The notes beneath the pieces are model-generated. The model saw nothing but the letters and a program-made list of their open reading frames with translations, was not told where the DNA came from and made no database searches. Of a stretch of DNA of 32,548 bases, positions 14,682 to 22,389 are shown piece by piece; within the stretch, counting starts at the first letter, position 1, and every line of letters starts with the position of its first letter. Both the position numbers and the translations under genes were made by a program. Location: the NCBI GenBank assembly GCA_034434915.1, contig DAOTYE010000034.1, positions 1 to 32,548 of the forward strand. Reading direction: 5' to 3'. The DNA is from DAOTYE01 sp034434915 (lineage in GTDB: Bacteria; Chloroflexota; Dehalococcoidia; Dehalococcoidales; RBG-16-60-22).

Positions 14682-15920
14682 TTAATACTTTTCTTTTATT
14701 AAAATAACTATGTGTTCTTTTAACATAGTCACATCGGTTTCTCCCGGAACATTTGACGGACTGTTCCGCGAAGGCATGCGTTTGTTTGGTATCTCTCTTT
14801 CTAAAGTTCCTACGTGCGAAAAACCCAGTGGCACCATCATATCAACTATGAGTTGGTCATTAGGAAGAACAATACCTTTTACTTTCCGATTTGCAATGAC
14901 AAATACCGCATAGCCACTCGGCTTTATAACATCCGCAATGTTATTGACACACTTATGAAGGTCAAAGTAAAAAGCCTCAACTTCTCTTGCTCTTTTTTCA
15001 TCTGCTTCTTTCATTTGAACCAAAATCTGTTGAAGCCTAGGAAGCTCGCTTAAATGCGCAACCCACCTACCGCCCAAACATTCACGGTCAACGTCTTTTT
15101 CCCACATATCTAACCATTGAAGGGCTAGTCTGGAGAACTGCCCGTAAGCTACTGTCGTTCTAGAATCCCCATAGGGAGGAGAGGTGAGCATGAGGTCTAC
15201 TTTATTTCCCAAAGGCAAAGGACATCTTGAGTCGTGAAATCTTACATCTGCTTCCGGTGTAATTTCGCGGGTATTCAAGTATAACTGTTCTACTGCACTG
15301 ATGCACTCTGAAGCTATATGTCTAAATGAGGCAAATACATCAGGCTTGTAAGACTTTAGTTTATTTTCAGGAATTCTATATAACTTAAACTCTTTTCCTC
15401 TAGTATTGCTGACCTGACGCACAGTCCTAGCAAATACCAGTTTAAAGAATCTCTGAACGTCTTCGTCAGCTATATGCTCTATGCCATGTTTTAATCTTGT
15501 AAGGTCAGCAATCATTTCTGGTTTGAACCAGAAATCTATATTCTGAAAGGCTGGCACATTTGCGTATTCGGGGATAATAGCTGATGCTATCCTCTCTATA
15601 CTCTCCAAAGCTCGAGATAGGCTCTCGGGAGGAACAGGAGTAGTCTTGACCTTCGCAATCAAAAGAGCCAGAGGATTTATGTCATAACCGATAGCCTTTC
15701 TCCCAAGTAATACGGCTTCTGCTAAAACCGTTCCGGAACCACAGAATGGGTCTAAAACAGTGTCACCCCTATTCGTTAGTTCACTGATAAGCCTTCTAGC
15801 AACTGGAGGAGCCATCATAGCAGGATAGGAATGTATGCAATGAATCCCCTCTTTAGCTTTGACGCCGCGGAAGGTCCAGTCCAACTTCTGAAATCTATTT
15901 ATCAACGTAACTGCGTTCAT
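14682..15920 (-). CDS. DNA methyltransferase (TSPPY-type, probably N4-cytosine) of a type II R-M system
   Basis: A 412-residue S-adenosylmethionine-dependent amino-methyltransferase. Motif I is DPFCGSG at residues 57-63, followed by GYDINPLA. The catalytic motif IV is TSPPY, with SPPY at about 247-250; this S-P-P-Y form is typical of N4-cytosine enzymes, though N6-adenine enzymes can also carry it. About 180 residues lie between the two motifs and may hold the target-recognition part. I prefer the ATG at 15920 (AAGG six bases before it) over the TTG at 15926. It overlaps or abuts the frame-shifted nuclease gene upstream and ends right before the 16-bp repeat at argH. Codon and base use are far more AT-rich than in the arg genes, a sign of transfer. 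The reading frame is intact. Confidence 0.88.
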   Translation of the reverse strand: MNAVTLINRFQKLDWTFRGVKAKEGIHCIHSYPAMMAPPVARRLISELTNRGDTVLDPFCGSGTVLAEAVLLGRKAIGYDINPLALLIAKVKTTPVPPESLSRALESIERIASAIIPEYANVPAFQNIDFWFKPEMIADLTRLKHGIEHIADEDVQRFFKLVFARTVRQVSNTRGKEFKLYRIPENKLKSYKPDVFASFRHIASECISAVEQLYLNTREITPEADVRFHDSRCPLPLGNKVDLMLTSPPYGDSRTTVAYGQFSRLALQWLDMWEKDVDRECLGGRWVAHLSELPRLQQILVQMKEADEKRAREVEAFYFDLHKCVNNIADVIKPSGYAVFVIANRKVKGIVLPNDQLIVDMMVPLGFSHVGTLEREIPNKRMPSRNSPSNVPGETDVTMLKEHIVILIKEKY

Positions 15921-15922
15921 AG

Positions 15923-16661
15923 TCAACCTTGAGTTTTTTTCTTTACGTCTTTAGGTAGGTCAGATAGAGGTCTTATGCAAGATTTATTCTTAAGATGCTC
16001 TTTACTTTTCAATTGTTCTGGAACATAAGCTGCCATTCCCGCATCTTTAATCTCATCAGCCTTCTCCGATGAACACTCGCCGTTTAATGTAACTATAAAG
16101 TGTAGCACCTTTCATATGTTCTGGAACAACTTGTTTCCATCTTTCCCTCAAAGTCCTCTTAACAGCTAGGAAGACTGCTTGGTCTGGTTTTTCCCTTCCA
16201 ACTTCTGCATTCGGTGAGACCAAGTCAATCCTTCTCAGACTCTTCTTAAGTTTTTTATCAGGTGCCTCGCAAGGAATGCCAGCTTTATTCAGTAATTTCT
16301 GCACAATTTTCTGAAAGGAAGAGCCCGCTCTCGCTTTTCTCATCTGTCCAGCTTGAAATTCAAGAAGTTTTGCTTTAAACACAAGGCTCTCGATATCCTC
16401 ATCAGATAATATTGGTTTACCTTCCCTGAAATATGCTATTAAGCCTTTGAAGGCTACATTCTCATAATTATCGTAAATCTCGTTTGCTTTTCCTTCCAGT
16501 TTGCCAACCAGTTCCCCGAAATTTTTCAGAATTTTATCTTCAGAAAGCTGAGCAAACTCAAGGTCTGTCATTGCTTCATTAAGAATTTGATCAACCGAAG
16601 GAATCAGTGCTTTTGCTTTTTCTACGAGAGCGTCAGATTTCTGTTTCTTACCCTTACTCAT
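15923..16661 (-). pseudogene. EcoRII-C-like type II restriction endonuclease, broken by a +1 frameshift
   Basis: The first frame (16661 to a stop at 16056) encodes RKARAGSSFQKIVQKLL, RRIDLVSP (Asp146) and AVKRTLRERWKQVV (Lys168), the core of PD-(D/E)XK nucleases resembling the EcoRII C-terminal domain. Near 16101-16112 the expected continuation moves to the next frame: LHFIVTLNGECSSEKADEIKDAGMAAYVPEQL, stopping at 15923, is the usual C-terminal half of such nucleases. One extra base in the AAAGG stretch explains the break. The ATG touches the argG stop (TAGATG), so translation would be coupled to argG. The product as read is 201 residues plus a 61-residue orphan tail. Programmed frameshifting or a sequencing error are alternatives. 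The family assignment is from motif memory. Confidence 0.7.
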
Positions 16662-16673
16662 CTACTTTTCTTC
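16658..16673 (+). repeat. 16-bp direct repeat, argG side of the R-M island
   Basis: Exact copy of the 14666-14681 repeat. Here it covers the last argG codons, the argG stop and the first bases of the nuclease gene. The distance between copies is 1,992 bases. Confidence 0.8.
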
Positions 16674-17876
16674 CTCGGGCTTTTTTACGCCCTGCACGCG
16701 CGCCTGCGTCTTTGCTTGAAGCCCCCAGAGATGGATGAACCCCGGGGACGCGCTCTGGTCAAACTTATCACCTTTATCATACGTCGCCAGGCTGTAATCG
16801 TAAAGGGAGAACGGGGACTTGCGCCCCACCACCACCGCATTCCCCTTGAACAGCTTCACCCGGACCGTCCCGGTGACGAAGCGCTGGGTGGAGTCCACAT
16901 AAGCGTCAAGGTCTTCCCGCATGGCGCTGAACCACAGTCCGTTATAGACCAAATCAGCATACTCCACAGCCACCCTCTGCTTGAAGCGCAGTTGAGGCTT
17001 GGAGAGCACCATCGCCTGGAGGGCTTGATGCGCCTGGAGCAGGACGGTGGCGGCGGGCGCTTCATAAATCTCCCGTGACTTTATGCCCACCAGCCGGTTT
17101 TCAATATGGTCAATTCTCCCCACCCCGTGGCTACCCGCCAGCTCGTTCAGCTCACGGATGATGGTGATGCCGGTCATCCTCTTGCCGTTGAGAAGGGCAG
17201 GAACGCCATGCTCAAAGCCAATCTCCACATAGGCAGGCTTGTCCGGGGCGTCCGCCGGCGACTTCGTCCAGCGGTAGGCATCCTCCGGCGGCTCCACCCA
17301 TGGGTCCTCCAGCACGCCGCACTCAATGCTTATGCCCCACAGGTTCTCGTCAATGGAATAGGGGCTTTTCACCGTTACCGGCACCGGGATGCCGTGCTTC
17401 TGGGCATACTTGATGGTCTCTTCGCGGGTCATGCCCCACTCCCGCGCCGGCGCAATCACTTTCAGGTCAGGCGCCAGTGTATTTACTCCTACTTCAATGC
17501 GCACCTGGTCGTTCCCTTTGCCGGTACAGCCATGGGCAATAGCTTTCGCCTTCTCCGCGCGGGCAATGTCCACCATAATCCGGGCGATGAGCGGACGGCT
17601 GTACGCCGTCGCCAGCGGGTACTGACCCTCGTAAACAGCATCCGCCTTCAGCGCCGGAAAAACAAACTCATTCACGAACTCTTCTTTGGCGTCAATGACC
17701 AGGGCTTTGATTGCCCCCACCCTGAGCGCCTTCTCCTTGATTGCTGAGAAATCCTTCTCATTGCCCACATCCACCGTCACCGCAATGACGTCAAGATCAT
17801 ACTTTTCTTTCAGCCATTTGATAGCGGCTGAGGTATCCAGACCGCCGCTATATGCCAGAACTACTTTATCAGCCAT
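16662..17876 (-). CDS. argG: Argininosuccinate synthase
   Basis: Joins citrulline and aspartate using ATP, the step before ArgH. The 404-residue protein begins with the N-type ATP pyrophosphatase loop LAYSGGLDTS (residues 7-16) and has IAHGCTGKGNDQVRIE, SIDENLWGISIECGVLEDPW and PAYVEIGFEHGVP. ATG start behind AAAGGAGAG. The C-terminus ends in a lysine/glutamate tail (KKPEEEK) whose codons form half of the 16-bp repeat. It is preceded by the hydrolase gene (18 bases apart) and followed without a gap by the broken nuclease gene. Confidence 0.97.
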   Translation of the reverse strand: MADKVVLAYSGGLDTSAAIKWLKEKYDLDVIAVTVDVGNEKDFSAIKEKALRVGAIKALVIDAKEEFVNEFVFPALKADAVYEGQYPLATAYSRPLIARIMVDIARAEKAKAIAHGCTGKGNDQVRIEVGVNTLAPDLKVIAPAREWGMTREETIKYAQKHGIPVPVTVKSPYSIDENLWGISIECGVLEDPWVEPPEDAYRWTKSPADAPDKPAYVEIGFEHGVPALLNGKRMTGITIIRELNELAGSHGVGRIDHIENRLVGIKSREIYEAPAATVLLQAHQALQAMVLSKPQLRFKQRVAVEYADLVYNGLWFSAMREDLDAYVDSTQRFVTGTVRVKLFKGNAVVVGRKSPFSLYDYSLATYDKGDKFDQSASPGFIHLWGLQAKTQARVQGVKKPEEEK

Positions 17877-17894
17877 GGTATCTCTCCTTTAACC

Positions 17895-18812
17895 TTACGG
17901 TTTTCTACCGTTATTGCTGAAATTCTTCTCCAGGAAGCCGGAAATCTTCTCTTCTACCGCCGGATATTGCCAACCGTAATCATGCCCCGGCGCGATGAGT
18001 GAATTAAATATCGTCCCTCTCTCATTTTCGCCGGGTAGAAAGCCTATCGCCGCCTTGAAGCTTGCCCAGAGTATTGCGGGGACGTCTCCATCACTGAAGG
18101 TATCAGGTGCCGTGCCATTGCTCTCAAGGACCAGCGTGCGCTCCCGCACGGTGGGCTTGTGCCAGAACGGCGGACCGGTATGGATGCTGTAAATACGGTG
18201 ATTGTCTTTCAGTCTTTTCATCACGCCGTCAGAAATGACCGTGCCGTTGCTTTCCCCGGCAATAATCACGCTGAGGTCAGGGACATGGCTGGTGAGGAAG
18301 TTAATTCTTTCAGAGAGGTAGGTCACTTTAGTAGGATAAAGCCGCAGAAGCTCTACCAGCTCATCAATATAGGCACGGATGTTCTTCTCCGTCCGCTGGT
18401 AGTTCAGAAAAAGCGTCTCATAGCCAAAGCTGGACAGCTTTGCTCTAATCCCTTCAACAATGCTGAACCACCCCTCCGCGTTTTCTACCACCGTCCCTCC
18501 CCAGCCCCCGGAGTTAAAGACGACCACCACATCCTTGTCCTTTGCCCGCATGTAAAGCCCGAGAAGCTGGTTATAGAGTGAATCATACTTATCCAAGGCA
18601 TCTCCGGCAAGCTTCAGGGCGGTGTCTCTGGCATCAGCGATGACCGATGGCGGAATTGAGGAAAGGTCTGCGGCAGACAGTGGCGCGCCGTTTGTGCCCA
18701 CGTCACCAATCGTCCCGATGCTGCTATAAAAGACTGCCGTAGCGATAATGAGGAAAAGCAGTGAACCAGATACAATGAGCCAGAACCTGAGACGGCGACC
18801 GATGTGCAACAT
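17895..18812 (-). CDS. Membrane-anchored alpha/beta-hydrolase-like protein of unknown function
   Basis: A 305-residue protein with one N-terminal hydrophobic segment (residues 10-30) after a basic start (HIGRRLRF), so it should be anchored with its body outside the cytoplasm. The body has a nucleophile elbow GESNG (Ser188), preceded by a strand (LSVIIAG), and a late histidine (His277 in APGHDYGW), the order expected for an alpha/beta hydrolase. An acid candidate is Asp237 or Asp241. I do not recognise a named family. It sits between argD and argG on the same strand, 47 and 18 bases away, so it is probably co-transcribed although no arginine step needs such an enzyme. ATG start behind AGGAAG. 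Confidence 0.7.
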   Translation of the reverse strand: MLHIGRRLRFWLIVSGSLLFLIIATAVFYSSIGTIGDVGTNGAPLSAADLSSIPPSVIADARDTALKLAGDALDKYDSLYNQLLGLYMRAKDKDVVVVFNSGGWGGTVVENAEGWFSIVEGIRAKLSSFGYETLFLNYQRTEKNIRAYIDELVELLRLYPTKVTYLSERINFLTSHVPDLSVIIAGESNGTVISDGVMKRLKDNHRIYSIHTGPPFWHKPTVRERTLVLESNGTAPDTFSDGDVPAILWASFKAAIGFLPGENERGTIFNSLIAPGHDYGWQYPAVEEKISGFLEKNFSNNGRKP

Positions 18813-18859
18813 CTTTCTTCCTATTATCGCACAAAACGCCCTGCTGAGGTAGTGCCCGG

Positions 18860-20044
18860 CTAAGCGAACTTAGCCAGAACCTTGTCCAGAATACGCAGGG
18901 CTTCATCAATTTCCTTCTCAGTAACGATGAGCGGCGGCATGAGCCTGATGGCGCCGGGCTTCACACGGTTGACCAGCAAGCCGTTTTCCAGACAAGCCAT
19001 AAGGACGTCTTTAGCCATCTCCCGGTTAAACTCCACCGCCGCCAGCAGTCCCAGCCCGCGCACGTCAGTGATAAACTGATATTTCTGCTTCAGCTTCTTC
19101 AGCCCCTCAAGCAGGCGCTGACCCACCTTTTTCACGTTGCTGACGACGTCGTGGTCTAAGATGTACTTGAGCGTGGCATAGCCGGCGGCGCAGGCAAGCG
19201 GATTGCCGCCGAAAGTTGAGCCGTGTTCTCCGGGAACGAAGACGGATGCTTTCTCCTTAGCCATAATTGCGCCGATGGGCACGCCGCCCGCCAGCCCTTT
19301 GGCTAAGGTCATCACGTCCGGCTCAACACCGTACTGCTCGTAGGCAAAAAGCGTGCCCGTGCGCCCGATGCCCGTTTGAATTTCGTCAAAAATAAGCAGG
19401 ATGCCTTTCTGGTGGCACCATTCCCTTACCGCCTTGAGGTAGCCTTCCTTTGGCAGATTGACGCCGCCCTCTCCCTGTATCGGCTCAAGCATCACGGCGC
19501 AGGTCTTATCAGTCGTCGCTTTTTTAATAGCGTCAATATCATTGAACTGCACGTTTACAAAGCCGCAGGGCAACGGCTGGTATGGTTCCTGATGCTTTGC
19601 CTGCCCGGAAGCAGCCACCATCGCCAGCGTCCGCCCGTGAAAAGAACCTGTTACACTGATGACCTCATAGGCATCTTTGAGGTATTTGTGTCCATAGCGC
19701 CGCGCCAGCTTCACCGCGCCTTCATTTGCCTCTGCGCCGCTGTTGCAGAAAAAGACCTTCTGAAGACAGCTGTGCTTCACCAGAAGCTCCGCAAGCTGTA
19801 CCTGCGGCACGGTATAGTAGAGATTGGAGACCTGGATGAGGGTTTTAGCCTGCTTCCTCACCGCTTCAGCAATCACCGGGCTGGCATGCCCCAGGGCAAC
19901 CACCGCAATCCCGGCAACAAAGTCAAGGTATTTGCGCCCCTTATCATCCCACACCCACGCCCCTTTTCCCTTCACCAGTGTCACCGGGATGCGCTCCGCG
20001 GTGTTCATAAAATAGTTCTGCGCCAGTTCCTGCCAGTTAGTCAA
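18860..20044 (-). CDS. argD: Acetylornithine aminotransferase
   Basis: PLP-dependent class III aminotransferase that converts N-acetylglutamate semialdehyde to N-acetylornithine. Family marks: FCNSGAEANEGAVKLAR, SFHGRTLAMVAASGQ, LLIFDEIQTGIGRTG with the PLP-contacting aspartate, and TLAKGLAGGVPIGA with the Schiff-base lysine. I place the start at the TTG at 20044, seven bases after GAGGAG; another TTG at 20059 would put that ribosome site inside the gene. The length (394 aa) fits. It may also serve lysine synthesis as succinyldiaminopimelate aminotransferase, as many ArgD enzymes do. Paired hairpins separate it from argB. Confidence 0.95.
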   Translation of the reverse strand: MTNWQELAQNYFMNTAERIPVTLVKGKGAWVWDDKGRKYLDFVAGIAVVALGHASPVIAEAVRKQAKTLIQVSNLYYTVPQVQLAELLVKHSCLQKVFFCNSGAEANEGAVKLARRYGHKYLKDAYEVISVTGSFHGRTLAMVAASGQAKHQEPYQPLPCGFVNVQFNDIDAIKKATTDKTCAVMLEPIQGEGGVNLPKEGYLKAVREWCHQKGILLIFDEIQTGIGRTGTLFAYEQYGVEPDVMTLAKGLAGGVPIGAIMAKEKASVFVPGEHGSTFGGNPLACAAGYATLKYILDHDVVSNVKKVGQRLLEGLKKLKQKYQFITDVRGLGLLAAVEFNREMAKDVLMACLENGLLVNRVKPGAIRLMPPLIVTEKEIDEALRILDKVLAKFA

Positions 20045-20099
20045 TGGAGTACTCCTCAATACAGTCTTTTTCAGGATGGATGACCCAACCCTTAATCCC

Positions 20100-20153
20100 C
20101 CTCCTCCTTAAAAAGAGGAGGAGGAGCATATAGAAGAGGGACGAAGTCCCTCT
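20100..20153. repeat. Two adjacent hairpins between argB and argD
   Basis: CCTCCTCC (20100-20107) pairs with GGAGGAGG (20117-20124). AGAGGGAC (20135-20142) pairs with GTCCCTCT (20146-20153) around a 3-base loop. On the minus strand the second is met first after argB, and the first hairpin has T-rich sequence only in its loop, so neither is a standard terminator. They could be a repeat unit or an mRNA processing/stability element inside the operon. Confidence 0.5.
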
Positions 20154-20161
20154 CGGACTAC

Positions 20162-20947
20162 CTATTCTGAATATATCGTCGTGCCGCCGTCCTGCCCCTT
20201 CACCTCTTTGAGCAGAGCGTGTGGCTCTCTGCCGTCTATGATACGGGCTAAAGGCACCGTTTCCAGGGCTTTCAAGCACGCCTTAATCTTGGGAATCATC
20301 CCGCCTGAAGCAGTGCCGGAGGCAATAAGTTTCTCTGCCTCAGCCGCAGATAGCTTTTCCAGCGTTTTCCCTGACTTATCATTAACGCCGGCGACATCAG
20401 TCAGAAAGATGAGCTTCTCTGCCTTGAGCGCGGCGGCGATGTCTCCGGCGATAAGGTCAGCATTGACGTTGAGCAGGAGGGGCGCGTCAGATGGTCGGTC
20501 AAAGGCATACAGGCTCACCGGGGAAATCACCGGCACAAACCACGCGCCGAGGAGCGTTTCCAGCAATTCCGTGTTCACCTTCACTACCTCACCCACGTAG
20601 CCTTTCTCGGCATCGGGCATCTTAGCCTGAATCAAAGCCCCGTCCACCCCACTGACGCCGATGGCTCTGCCGCCAAGGTTGTTAAGCGCGGCGACCAGCT
20701 CCTTATTGGTCAGGCCGGCGAGCACTGCCGTGACCACTTCCAGAGAAGCCTTATCGGTCACCCGCTCGCCGCGGACGAACTTTGTCTGAATGCCCTGCCG
20801 GGTCAGCCAGTCGGTAATGACCTTGCCCCCGCCATGGATCACCACGAGCGATTTTCCCTGCTTCTGAAGCGCCACGATGTCTTCCAGCGTGGTGTCATGA
20901 CTGCCCAGTGTTGACCCACCCATCTTGATGACGATGACGTTTTCCAC
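20162..20947 (-). CDS. argB: Acetylglutamate kinase
   Basis: Phosphorylates N-acetylglutamate, the committed activation step of the acetylated arginine route. Amino-acid-kinase marks: VIKMGGSTLG at the start, VVIHGGGKVITDWL, LNVNADLIAGDIAAALKAEKLIFLTDVAGV and ASGGMIPKIKACLKA. I place the start at the GTG at 20947, nine bases after AAAGGA and 13 bases past the argJ stop; an in-frame start at 20977 would overlap argJ and adds nothing conserved. At 261 residues it is short, lacking the N-terminal helix that gives hexameric, arginine-sensitive enzymes, so feedback inhibition by arginine may be absent (inference). Confidence 0.95.
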   Translation of the reverse strand: MENVIVIKMGGSTLGSHDTTLEDIVALQKQGKSLVVIHGGGKVITDWLTRQGIQTKFVRGERVTDKASLEVVTAVLAGLTNKELVAALNNLGGRAIGVSGVDGALIQAKMPDAEKGYVGEVVKVNTELLETLLGAWFVPVISPVSLYAFDRPSDAPLLLNVNADLIAGDIAAALKAEKLIFLTDVAGVNDKSGKTLEKLSAAEAEKLIASGTASGGMIPKIKACLKALETVPLARIIDGREPHALLKEVKGQDGGTTIYSE

Positions 20948-20960
20948 AGAATTGCTTCCT

Positions 20961-22169
20961 TTAGGTGGTATAGGCACTGTTGATGGTCACGTATTCCTTG
21001 GTCAGGTCACAGCCCCATGCCGTGGCGCTGCCGATGCCGAGATTGAGGTTCACCCTGATTTGCACCTCTTTCCCGCTCAGGAGCTTGACCGCCTCCGTAC
21101 GGTTGAACGGCTGAGGCTTTCCTGCTTTCAGCATGCAGATATTGCCGATGTATAGGTCAATCCTGTCTTCCACCACCTCCACCCCGCTCCGCCCCAGCGC
21201 CGCCATGATGCGCCCCCAGTTGGGGTCGGCGCCATAGACCGCGGCTTTCACCAGCGATGAGCCCACCACGGTGCGCGCCGCCAGCCGCGCCGCATAGACG
21301 TTAGGCGCATTTTCTACGGTGACTTCAATCAATCGCGTGGCGCCTTCGCCATCACGGGCAACCATCTTCGCCAGATAAATGCAGAGGTGGTTCAATGCCT
21401 GCTGAAAGACCTCCCCCTGCCAGCTCGTTTTCTTTGTAATGAGGTCATTGCCTGCCATGCCGTTGGCGAGCAAAAACACGGAGTCATTGGTGCTGGTGTC
21501 TCCGTCAATGGAAACCATGTTAAAAGAGACCTCCGCCGCCTTGCTCAGCGCCTGCTTGAGAAAGTCTTTATCCACATTAGCATCAGTGGTCAGGAAGCAG
21601 AGAAAGGTCGCCAGGTTAGGATGAATCATGCCAGAGCCTTTGGCGATGCCGCCGATGGTGTAGCTGGCGCCCTCCGGCTTGACTGCCGCCGCCTTGGGCA
21701 CGGTGTCTGTGGTCATGATGGCTTTTGCCAGCTCGCTTCCGCCGTCAAGGCTGAAGGCTATTTTCTTAATCCCCTCCCTGACAATATCCATCGGCAGGGG
21801 CTGACCGATGACGCCCGTGCTTGCCACCAGCACTTCCTCCGCCGGCACGCCGGCAACCTCTCCAGCCAGCCGCGCCATCTCAATGGCATCCGCCATGCCC
21901 TGCTCCCCCGTGCAGGCATTGGCACAGCCGCTATTGACGACCACTGCTGAAGCCTTGCCACTCTGCAGCCAGCGCTGAGAGAGGACCACCGGTGCCGCCT
22001 TAATGCGGTTGGCAGTGAAAAGCCCCGCCGCCGCACACGACCTCTCTGAGGCGAGAATGCCGAGGTCATAGCCACCTTTCTTTTTGATTCCAGCACACAC
22101 CGCACCAGCACGGAACCCCTGAGGTGAGGTAACACTGCCGCCGGGAAGAAACGTTACATTCAAATTCAT
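20961..22169 (-). CDS. argJ: Bifunctional ornithine acetyltransferase / N-acetylglutamate synthase
   Basis: Recycles the acetyl group from acetylornithine to glutamate. The self-cleavage site is visible as MIHPNLATFLCFL; cleavage before Thr188 gives the alpha and beta chains, and that threonine is the nucleophile. Other marks: VVNSGCANACTG, ASTGVIGQPLP, SIDGDTSTNDS, DPNWGRIMAALGRSG. I place the start at the ATG at 22169 (MNLNVTFLPGG), where the -10 box ends six bases upstream and no ribosome site exists, suggesting a leaderless mRNA; a farther ATG at 22187 is possible. First gene of the arginine operon. No argC or argF is in the window. Confidence 0.95.
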   Translation of the reverse strand: MNLNVTFLPGGSVTSPQGFRAGAVCAGIKKKGGYDLGILASERSCAAAGLFTANRIKAAPVVLSQRWLQSGKASAVVVNSGCANACTGEQGMADAIEMARLAGEVAGVPAEEVLVASTGVIGQPLPMDIVREGIKKIAFSLDGGSELAKAIMTTDTVPKAAAVKPEGASYTIGGIAKGSGMIHPNLATFLCFLTTDANVDKDFLKQALSKAAEVSFNMVSIDGDTSTNDSVFLLANGMAGNDLITKKTSWQGEVFQQALNHLCIYLAKMVARDGEGATRLIEVTVENAPNVYAARLAARTVVGSSLVKAAVYGADPNWGRIMAALGRSGVEVVEDRIDLYIGNICMLKAGKPQPFNRTEAVKLLSGKEVQIRVNLNLGIGSATAWGCDLTKEYVTINSAYTT

Positions 22170-22175
22170 ACCCAA

Positions 22176-22205
22176 ACTATAGCACATGGCGGAGAGCTAA
22201 GGCAA
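22176..22205 (-). promoter_or_regulatory. Promoter of the arginine operon
   Basis: On the minus strand, TTGCCT (22205-22200), 18 bases, TATAGT (22181-22176), then six bases to the argJ ATG. Transcription would begin at about the A of the start codon. No ARG-box-like palindrome was recognised. Confidence 0.5.
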
Positions 22206-22250
22206 TCAGAAACCCCCGGTTTCAACCATGTTTGTAAGAACACCATACCC

Positions 22251-22320
22251 GTCACTCTGAGCCTCCCCCTCTGTCATTCTGAGCGAAGTGAAGAATCCGG
22301 GGGCAGGGTGGCGGCAATCT
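22251..22320 (+). repeat. GTCATTCTGAG-type intergenic repeat, copy 1
   Basis: Starts GTCACTCTGAGCCT, repeats the motif as CTGTCATTCTGAGCGAAG, continues GAAGAATCCGG and ends GCGGCAATC. It aligns nearly base for base over about 70 bases with 25871-25940. It lies just upstream of the FAH promoter, in the divergent space between argJ and the FAH operon. Confidence 0.65.
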
Positions 22321-22327
22321 ATCCTGC

Positions 22328-22356
22328 TTGCAACCGCCTGCTAAAAAGGGTAAAAT
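22328..22356 (+). promoter_or_regulatory. Sigma-70-type promoter of the FAH operon
   Basis: TTGCAA (22328-22333) and TAAAAT (22351-22356) are 17 bases apart; the leader of about 27 bases carries AGGAAAGGA before the ATG at 22390. Confidence 0.65.
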
Positions 22357-22389
22357 GCGGTAAATTGTGTCAGGAAAGGAAAAACTGCT

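Noticed and set aside
15923..16108. Separate 61-residue gene between nuclease and methyltransferase
   Set aside because: Its sequence continues the nuclease C-terminus in the next frame, so it is part of the broken nuclease and not an independent gene or controller protein.
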